From positions 11,204,833 through 11,268,832 of the forward strand of contig CM034415.1 of NCBI GenBank assembly GCA_019925095.2: a stretch of 64,000 bases of DNA, in the 5' to 3' direction. The stretch comes from Dendrolimus kikuchii (lineage: Eukaryota > Arthropoda > Insecta > Lepidoptera > Lasiocampidae). A program made the position numbers and the translations under genes. Positions 44,560-55,000 of this stretch are shown here, piece after piece (position 1 is the first letter of the stretch; the number at the start of each line of letters is the position of its first letter). Below the pieces are notes generated by a model. It was given only the letters and a program-made list of their open reading frames with translations, did no database searches and was not told the DNA's origin.

Positions 44560-45870
44560 GTAGGTACGTCCCATGTTCATCCGCGCATCAAGCTTTGGTC
44601 ACCCCGGGAAGCAGAGTGACCAACTACACCAATCGAGGTTAGACCCGCCACATCCCCAAGCTGCAGTGGACCCCTACAATGCAAGTCTCCGGAGACCAGT
44701 CTGACGACGACGTCCGGAGGTCGCATGCGTAGTCTTCTCTCTTTCCCTCTTGGTGGCCTCCTTCGAGACATACATTTTATCCGCGCAGGAACGGAGAAAG
44801 AATACAATTTCCTGCGTTGGGGCGGCCTGTCGTAGAAGGCGACTTAACAACCCACAGCCAGGTGGTAGGGCATTTGCCCGACTGGATGGCTACCACCACT
44901 GGTCCAAAGTATGTCGCCATAACAACCTTGAGTTGTATTCCGGCATTAGTGACCAGGTTCCAGTGTCCCTAAGAGAGCAGCAGCGCATTTGTAGCAACTT
45001 TGGTGTTGCAAACGGCCATAGGCGATGGTAACCGCTTTCCATCAAGTGGGCCGTTTGCCTGTCTGCTGATCTCCTGCAATAACCGCCTCGCATGAAACCG
45101 TCTTCCAATGATCGTCGCTGTGGAGCATGGCTTCGACCAAGCTCCCCAGCGAATCGATCGGCCCTACGATGGCCACGAGATCGAAACTCTGAGGAGGTGT
45201 GAAACACAGTGTCTAATGCGCCGCACTCGGAGCATTGCGGGAAGATGAACATCACAAGACCTGATGCAGATACTCATCGAAGCACCCGTGCGCTGTAAGT
45301 ATCTGCGTCATCCTAAAGGTCAGGATCCCACGTTTCAGCGCGACGCATCGCAATAGTTAGGTACGAATTGCCTCTACTGTTTCAACGCTGACCTCAGAAC
45401 ATTCTAAATCTCTTTGCCATGTTTTGGTCATGGTCGCGGTATTGTCGGCAGCGTCACACCTTAGAAAGCACCTCTGCCTGAAGATTCCAGTGCGGATCAC
45501 CCGCCAAAAGTGTCGCAGCCCTCCACGATACTGTGCGGTAATCTCGAATTGACCTCACCGCCAGAACTCTCTGAGCTCTCCTCAGCAGAGTCCTGTTGCC
45601 CCAAATACAGGTCAGCCTTTTGGTCACGTGAGACTTCAATCAAGCGAGATGATAGGTTTCGATAAACCGTCGGAACCCCAAGGCTTTAGAGTCTTCACAT
45701 CGAACGCAACAAATGTGTATCTATCGCCAATAGCATAATTGCGGTGCTTCTGGTTCTCCTGCCGTGCAACAGCTGCGCCAGCTAATACGACCCTGTCTGG
45801 ATGATGGGACGCAGCTAAAGTGACAACGCACGTGTCTTCTTTTATATTTTTACAATCTTTATATTTACGT
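44560..45870 (-). mobile_element. R1-like LINE remnant, frameshifted
   Basis: The reverse strand shows RRAQRVLAVRSIRDYRTVSW and RAATLLAGDPHWNLQAEVL, then a Cys/His-rich end split over several frames. This is the C-terminal pattern of R1-clade elements in Lepidoptera. A SINE-A copy (44774-45082) splits it; 44580-44760 is its 3' part. Confidence 0.72.
44774..45082 (+). mobile_element. SINE-A inside the R1-like LINE
   Basis: TTTTATCCGCGCAGG to CTGCAATAA. R1-like sequence continues on both sides. Confidence 0.8.
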
Positions 45871-45948
45871 TGAGTATGTTATGACATAGACATGTCTGTT
45901 GCAAACATATTTGTGACCGTCCTGATATTTTCATATATACATTTCCAG

Positions 45949-46092
45949 GGATCTCAGTCGCAATGAACTGACGGCAATCAGCCGACGGACCTTCCGAGGG
46001 TTGACGGCGTTGAAGAGCTTACACCTTGATGGAAATCAGCTCAAGTGTATCGATGAGAAAGCCTTGGACAGCTTAAAGAGTTTGGAAGTACT
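45949..46092 (+). CDS. sli: slit exon 1 of window: two LRRs of domain D1
   Basis: The exon is 144 nt (two 24-residue LRRs) between a TTTCCAG acceptor and a GTAAGT donor. It reads [18 protein letters not shown] followed by [17 protein letters not shown], which matches the third and fourth D1 repeats of slit. It starts with the last base of a Leu codon, so an earlier exon ending in CT or TT must lie upstream; I could not find one in the window. Only 78 bp separate it from the R1-like LINE remnant upstream. Confidence 0.92.
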
Positions 46093-49000
46093 GTAAGTAG
46101 TTTATGATTGCCCCTTTTAGTCGTGTTATGGATTTAGGACATCAGGATCTTCAGATCGGAGAATTTCTTCCACAATTTTTTTTTTGGTGTGGGTATGAAA
46201 TGTCTCTGGGACGTATAAATTGTAGCTAAGCATTAAAATGTAGTTATAGTGACAACGTCTGGATGTTATGTTGCTTTTGGCATAATAAATTCATCTAATT
46301 CGGAAGACCAAAATCAGTCTACAGACTCTTATAGTACAACCGCTGTGCTTAAAGCCTATGTCCACTTAGCTCACCGAAACGCAAAGATACTAGGTTCGAT
46401 TTTTGGCATGGTAAATGATTTCTTTTTCAAATTCAAAAATTGTTTGGTCAAAGTTAGATCCACCAGAGAATATTTCTCGAAGGTCATACATACAGTTAAA
46501 AATTTATTTAAACCATGTGTATTTTTTTTATTTCAGTACTCTAAACAACAATAACCTGACATACCTGTCTTTGGAGCCGGCGGCTATCACGCGGCTAAGT
46601 ACCCTGAGATTGACAGACAACCCGGTAGTCTGCGATTGCCGCGTTGCAAAAGTGGCCAGCGCTGTCAAGGCTGCCGGAATCCTTGGAGTCGGGGCAAGGT
46701 TAGTCTTTGTTATTGTGGGGCGGTAGCGGTGCACCCCTCATTCTACACGCTCGTGGTGTGCGCCGTATGGTGACCCCCACAGGTTCCTGCTCCAGGTTGA
46801 AGTAAGTCCAGTGGACTCCTTTTTTTTATTTTTTATTGCAGGAGTTCAGCAGACAGGCAGACGGCCCACTTGATGGAAAGTGGTTACCATCGCCTATGGA
46901 CATTTGCAACACCAAAGTTGCTACAAATGCGCTGCTGCTCTCTTAAGGGAGTCTGGAACCTGGTCACTAATGCCGGAACACAACTCAAAGTTGTTATGGC
47001 GACATGCTCTAGACCAGGGGTGGTAGCCATCCAGTCGGGCAAATGCCCTACCACCTGGCTCTGGGTTGTTTAGTCGCCTTTTACGACAAGCCGCCCGGCC
47101 GCAGGAAATTGTATTCTTTCTCCGTTCCTGCACGGATAAAAAACATAAAACGCATTTGTAGCACCTTTGGTGTTGCAAATGTCCATAGGCGATGGTAACC
47201 GCTTTTCATCCAGTGGGCCGTCTGCCTGTCTGCTGAACGCCTGCAATAAAAAAATTTAAAAAAAACTTGAGAGGTGTCAAGGGACACCCGGATGGAACGA
47301 AGTTGCTTTTAAATTTATTAAAGTTATGACGCGTACACTTGCTAAACACACAATAATGGAGAGATTATAACGCGTATGACTTGGTTAGCACAATAGTAAA
47401 GAGAGGTTATAATGCGTACTTGCTAAAAATACATAAGCATTTATTATTGTCGGTATAAAATCTCTACTTAACTAACTCCATCAGCAATATCCGGAACTTG
47501 GGCAGAAACACTGTCAGGATTCATTATTGTTATTATTTTTTATTATTTATTATGTACAAAAAACCTGTATACACTCAACAAAAATAATCGTCGCGACACC
47601 ACACTGTTCAATGCGAAATAGAAAGACGAAACGAAAATGACTGGCTTGCTTTCTATGAGAGAGAGAGACAGACAGAGAAACACGCGCACGCCGCACGGCT
47701 TACAACTATAGCAAAAAGTGTCGTTACAACTTTTGCTCTTCATTTTTTCCGTCTAGCCCCCTTTCGCAACGCGCGTTAAGGAACTTCGTTCCAAAAAAAA
47801 AAAAATGTACCATGTTTTATGCAATAAATGATGATTTGATTTGATTTGACAGATGTCAAGCGCCAGCTACGTTGCGAGGTGCCCAACTGACAGAACTAGA
47901 AGCACACGAATTGATATGCACAGGTAATTTCAATGTCGCATGTGTTAGGTTAATCTAACGTTTGATACATTATATTATTGTACATACATACATACATAAC
48001 TTCACGCCAGTTCCCTTGCGGGGTAGGCACGAACAACAGAGCGCCATTCAGGCTTATTCTTACACACCTCACTTGCTTCTTTGACATTCATAACTCTTGT
48101 CATGCACACTCGTCTGTTCTTAAGGCTCCTGACATCACCCTCCGCTAGTACACGATCAATTTGATCATGGAAGGTGTGTCGTGGCCTTCCACGACTTCTG
48201 CATCCATCCACTTTTGCATTGTATATCTGTTTAGTCATGCTTTCATCATATATTATTGTACCTTCTTAAAATTTTAATGTGTTGTATAAAATCATGAAAC
48301 AATAACAAAGTAAGTGTTTAAACAAACATCTGATACTCAAGCTTAATTACATTATTTTCACCTTTGTTATTATTCCAAACGGAAATCTGAATTGGTAACC
48401 GCTAAAATTTAAAAAGGAAACGTCAGTTGTTTGTTCTCGACTATAAAAGCGGAAGGTTCGGCCGGCATAGCGCATTCAGTCACCTCAACGCCGCCATCAA
48501 GGAACTAGGCGACTGGTTCCGTAGATGGAGGATTGAAGTGAACCCCGAGAAGAGTGCAGCCATCATGTTCACTCGTGGCTCTCTCTCACCCAATACTCGC
48601 CCCACGAACCAACTCATGCCCATCAAGCTATTCGACGGAGTTATCCCCTGGGTTAACGAAGTCAAATATCTGGGTGTGACCCTTGATAGAGGCTTGTACT
48701 TCCACAAGCACACCAGAGCGGTCGGGAACGGAGTATACTGGATCCTAGGCCGACTCTATCCGTTGATATGCAAGAAGAGTAAGATGAGCCTTAGAAATAA
48801 GGTGACTCTATACAAAACTTGCATCCGCCCCATCATGACCTATATGAGTGTGTGGTCTTCAGCCACGCCAGCGATGCAAGCATCTGGAGACTGCAAAGAA
48901 TCTAGAATCATTTTATGCGAGCTGCAGTCGACGCCCCGCGCTATATGCGGCTCGCCCACCTGCATCGCGATCTGGAGCTTCCCTCCATCAAAGACTATAT

Positions 49001-52000
49001 AGTCACTCTATCGCGCAGATTCTTTGACCTTGCCCCCCATCACCCGAACCCTCTGATGACGGAAACGGTCAACTATAAACCCACACCGAACGCTCCCATG
49101 AGAAATCGTCGCCCTCGCAATGCACTCATTGACGAGCCCGATAAAATCACCCGTCTCGTCGCGACCATGAACCCCCCGAGGCTCAGAACATCAGCCTGGC
49201 ATAACAGACGCAGACAGAACAGACGCCGGAGAGCCCCCGGCTCGGATCCTCTTACACAAAGGTAAGACCCCACCAATCTCACTCACTCACTACAGACACA
49301 AGTAGCCATACATGATTAGCATAGGCGTGTTGCTGGAGAGTTTCTTCCGCCGCTTCTTCTCCTCCAGCTATAACACGTTGCGAAGCGGTAGTAATGATAG
49401 ACTAGGATCACTTCAGCCTGTTGGCTTAGCTCATTCAGCCTTTTACGGCTAAATCTCAATATAGAGTCAATCCCCGCAGCGGTCGAGCCGAGGTCGAACC
49501 TCACAGGAGGTGCCTCCTCGAGCGTGCTGCTTCCGGGCTGAACGCCTCCGCTCCCACGGAGTCGGGAAACCCCCAAAGTCCGGTATCGCTGAAACAGCCA
49601 TCTGCGGCTATTCAGCTGGGTCCAGCTCCAAAAAAAAAAAAGCATGGCGCATTATCATTCGAGCCGTCGAACGGGACGGACCTCTCTGGGAAGTCGTAAC
49701 GCTCTGAAATAAACGATACCGAGTACTCTTGAAATTTTATTTCGAGAACTCAAATATGGGTCGTCTCGTCACCAAGAAACAATCGTGACGTCACACTTTT
49801 TATAAACACTACGGTGGTCCCTCCTCAGTTAAGTTATAGTACATTATGGTACTAGTGTGTAACATTGGCGATTACCGCCGAGGCGCCTCAATGGCGCCTC
49901 GGCGGTAATCGCCAATGTTACTCGAGCCGTAGGCGAGGGTCTTAAGAGAGCCGAGGACGGTAATCATCAATACACACGTGTATCATACGACGTTTTTCAA
50001 CACACTTGTGAATAAAATAACAACAAAAACTTATTTTATTTAGTAGATAAAACAAAGTTATATATGAGTGAAAGTTTTATTTATTAAACACGTACGAGTT
50101 AAAATTATCTATTTAAATAAGAAGTTGCATGAAATGAGCAAGCAATAGGAACATTAATTTATTTGTTCTATAGAACACGGATCTTTTTTTTTGAATAAAA
50201 ACTTTTTTAAGAACAAAGCAACTCAACCAATAAAATTTTAAAAAAAATCTATAACTCACTAGTGAGTTATAATGTTTTTTACTCACAGTTTGATAGAGCC
50301 ACTTTATGAGCAAGTGTGTTGAAAAGTAAATTATTGTTCTTACTATATACCTATACCAATTTGAATTGAGTTAAAAATACAATTGTTACTATGTTTGAAC
50401 GAATAATGATTTATAGATTATGTACCAATAAATTAGCAACTATTTCAAAATTGAAAATATTTTACTAGCTATTACATACATGAGTTCAGGAGACAGGCAG
50501 ACTGCTCACCAGACGAAAAGCGGTTACCAAAGCCCATGGACATTTGCAACACCAAAAGTGCTACAAACGCGCTGCTGCTCTCTTAAAGGAGACTGGAACC
50601 TGGCAACTAATGCCGGAACACAATATGGGAGAACTTTAAATTTTGTATGATTGGTGTAAGGTCCTTCGACGGCGGCGTCGGGCGAATGTTCAGCGGAGCC
50701 CCGGTGCCCGCCGGCGTGTCGCTGCAGCCCCGAAGGCACTGTGGACTGTCGGGAGAAGCTCCTCGCAGAGATACCCTCAATCATACCACATCGTGCTACC
50801 GAGATGTAAGTACATCATTCTGGAATGCGTTGCCTCTTACTGTCAGAGAGGCCAAAATATTACCTACATTTCGGAACTCGCTTAGAAAGTACTATCTGTC
50901 TCTAAATAAATATGTCTAATATATTAAATATTTACTTAAGTTTTTCTGTAATGGTGTACAATAAAGTGTTATCTATCTATCTATCTATCTATCTTATTTA
51001 TCTATTGTAATATATAAAATGCTTGTCACATATAATGTTAACATACATACATACATAACTTCACGCCAGTTCCCTTGCGGGGTAGGCACGAACAACAGAG
51101 CGCCATTCAGGCTTATTCTTACACACCTCACTTGCTTCTTTGACATTCATAGCTCTTGTCATGCACGCTCGTCTGTTCTTAAGGCTCCTGACATCACCTT
51201 CTGCTAGTACACGATCAATTTGATCGTGGAAGGTATGTCGTGGCCTTCCACGACTTCTGCATCCATCCACTTTTGTATTGTATATCTGTTTAGTCATTCT
51301 TTCATCGTGCATAAATTAGTGTAAGTATGTATGTTTAAATTGTACAGTCCTATCTTTTTTCTGCTTCACTTTCATAGCCAGATTAGTTAAGGAATTTCTT
51401 TTAAGCTAGGTTGCCTGGAAGAGATCGCTTTTAGCGCTAAGACCGCCTGTTGTTTTGCTAACAAGTATTGTAATTATGCATTTTGTTTTTGTATTTGTTT
51501 ATTTTGGTGAGCAATAAAGTGTTATCTATCTATCTACATCTAGAAGAATATCAAACATCGGAAAGACTTCTCATCTTTCTGCGTATTCTACCGTCTGTGC
51601 AATAGGCCGTGTTGTTTTATAAGCTTTTATTTAACTTGCAATGGATATACCTATGTATGTAAGTTCGGGTGGAATCTTGCAAGTTAAATTTGACCAACTT
51701 CCCGGTTTCCGATTGAGCTGAAATTTTGCACGCATATGTATATCGCGTGACGATGCAATAATATGGTACCGTGGAGCTGATCTGATGATGGAGTCGGAAG
51801 GTGGCTATAGGAACTCCTGTACTAAGCAAGATAGACCCGTCGTGTTTGGGCTCGTTTCACTTGTCGGGGCTAGCACTCTGCTGCTACATGATATCCAGGA
51901 TCTCAAAATCTTGTGTTTAAAAACCTTTTTAAAAAAGCTTATTTTTACATAACGTTCCATTTTATCATAAGAGTGTATTTAATTCTTTTTTCAAAGTTTC

Positions 52001-55000
52001 CACCGAAAAGGGAATTAAATCACTAAATAATCACTAAAAAATTAAAAATAAATAATAGTTTAAAAAAATACGCTTTTATAAAAAATCCAACAGAAAAATA
52101 GAAAATAAATTTGAATTAAAAATAGTGTAAGAAAAAATTATTTTATTGTAAAAAAAGCGTGGGGTGCTTTTCTCAGGATATTATCAAAATAACCCTTCTA
52201 CTCATATCTGCTCATAAAATATTTATAACTATTAATACCATGCACCCCACGCTTTTTTTTACAATAAAATCATTTTTTCTTACACTATTTTTAATTCAAA
52301 TTTATTAAAATTTATTATCTATTTTTAAGTTAGATTGTCTATAAAAGTGTATTTTTTTAGTTTTTTTAAATACTGTTGTGGTACTTTGTTTTCCAGGAAA
52401 TTAAAGTCAGACGTGGACGAAGTCGCGGGCATATTTTAGTATTAAATAATCGGCAGACAAACATTGTAGGTATATCCCCAAGCTAAGCAATTTACGCTTG
52501 TGTTATGGGTAACCCAGACCATAGTAAATAACAGAAAGTTCGTTTCCGAAATTTACCATGCCAGGAATCGAACTCGGAGCATGCATTCAAGAGAGTTTGG
52601 ACGGCTAAGACTTAGCCCACTCAACCACAGAGGCCGTCGACTCGGCAAATGGGATAGCTTCTGTTATATATTAATGAAATTAATTAATACGGATTCATTC
52701 CTAATAGCGTGAAACACTGTTACAGAATGGTTGAGACAAGAAAAGAGACCACACATATGTGTGAGCGAGTGAGGCATAGATCGCGTTCCACTTAAGTCGC
52801 GTTCCATATACCACAGCCTCCTTTTTGAAGTCAATTAAAAAAAAAAACAACGACATTCGAAAACATTATGCCACAAACATAGGTTTCATTCCGAACAATG
52901 TGGTTCGATTTTTGAAATCATCTTCCATCTCTTTCCAGCCGCCTAGAACAGAACGAGCTGACCGAGGTGCCCGCCGATGCTTTCGCCAGCGTTCGTAGAG
53001 TTGCAAGAATCGACCTGTCAAACAACAAGATCAGTAAACTGTCACCAGATGCGTTCAACGGATTGACACATTTGAGCTCTTTGTAAGTAATAGTTATTTA
53101 TGATACTATACCCTTTCCAAGCATTTATTTTACTTTTGACAGCTCGATGATGGATCAATTAGTGATGTCCTAATACGTTACCGACTCGATTAATTATAAA
53201 AATCGATTTCATTTACAAATAAGTTTTAATCAATTTTATTTACCTATATATGTTTGCTAAAAATACTTGTGGACGCCCGTGGTCGAAATTCGACCATAAT
53301 AATTAATGTCAAAGACTATATACTTCTATAATCACAAATTTCTCCAAGGCTACACTGTTAATTTGACTTTAACAATAAACAAAAGAGTATATATGCGTGT
53401 GTGTGTCAAATACATGGTAGTGTGTGTAATGTTTTTTTTTATTGGTTTAATTTATTTTATGCAACATTTAAAAAAAATATATTAGCATTCGTCGCTTCTT
53501 CTCTATATAAACTATAAGTGTGCGAAATTTCATACTCCTCCGTCCGCGCAATTTTCGTAAAAAGGGTTACAAAGTTTTTGCTTCACGTATTAATATATAG
53601 ATACCCACGTTTCAATTAATGTATTTTAGATATTGTATTGGCCATACGTTAAAGAATTGGATCGCGTAATAATACGAGTGCCTTCTATGTGCCTTTCCTT
53701 CACACCTTTGCAGCTCCTAATAACCCTTTCCTTATCCCATAATTCGTAAAAATTATGAATGCCGCCCCACCTAGCGGACGGGTCAGTCGTCGATCTGTTA
53801 CGGCGGAACAATTACGTGCGCGTGCGCCACCGTCTTGCTACCCTTACCAAAAGTGCTGTGCAAATTATTCATAAACTATAAAAAATCGTGTACTAGCAGA
53901 AGGTGATGTCAGGAGCCTTAAGAACAGACGAGCTTGCATGACAAGAGTTATGAATGTCAAAGAGGCAAGTGAGGTGTGTAAGAATAAGCCTAAATGGCAC
54001 TCTGTTGTTCGTGCCTACCCCGCAAGGGAACTGGCGTGAAGTTATGTATGTATGTATAAAAAATCGAGAAGTGCTGTGTTTCCTGGCTTCCGTCATCGGC
54101 ATCAAGACAAAAAAATCGGTGAGTCCTCTCTTGTATCCTATCCTCTGTCAATAGAGGGTTACTTATATTTATTGCGTGATCCATTCTGCCATTTTTGCCA
54201 ACGCGACGAGACAATAAAAAAAAACCAGCGCGTAACTAGATATACTATATAAATAAGCCATTTTTGTACTAAATTAAACCTTTTTTATTTCCAAGTCGTT
54301 TACTTTCGATTTATTTAAGTATAGTATCGATGGTTTAATAGTCTGTGCGTTACATGACTCACAGAACATCACTATTACGAATACAATACATACAACATCA
54401 CTATTACCTACAAGAATAAAGTACGACTGTCTTAAAGGCTTAGTTGCTAAGCCATAAAACTCCAATTATATCATTTGTTTCATGTGGGCTTTACTATCAA
54501 GAAATATGTAACTTGATAGACGTGCAAATTTCAAAAGTAAAAATAAACTCTTGGAAACAGTATGGTGCGTTAAGTTGGTTTTTAAATAAGCCAGAGACCA
54601 AGGAGGGCTTACCATAGACTCCAGTTTTTAAAAACCAACAACCGCACGTGTTTCATACAACGTTTTTCAATACATTTGCAAGAAAACAGTAGAATAGGTA
54701 ATGAAACAAACATAAATATGAGTCGGAAAGTCGCAACAATCTTTCTTGATGTGAAAATGGCGTGGTGAAAATTAGAACTGCATCATTCGTCTCATTTTCT
54801 CTATAGTATTAAAGTGAGAAAAATGTACTGATCAAACGCGCTTCCGAGGAGGTTCGATTACTCAGCTTACTTATTATTTTAATGTGAAACTCCTTGGTAA
54901 AATTCGCAACTATTTTTTTTCACCTAAGTACCTATTTGTACATAGGTGAAAGTATCTATTTATCGTACATTGCATTGTACGGTGCGTAATTAACTTTCGA

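Noticed and set aside
1..45948. Upstream slit exons (signal peptide, D1 N-cap, first LRRs)
   Set aside because: I looked for 72-nt LRR exons with GT-AG borders and slit-like motifs and found none; they are probably upstream of the window, but a spliced protein alignment would be needed to exclude short ones.
50643..50919. 80- and 90-codon open frames as a separate gene
   Set aside because: The upstream part is slit exon 4 read in wrong registers; the downstream part is a LINE C-terminus.
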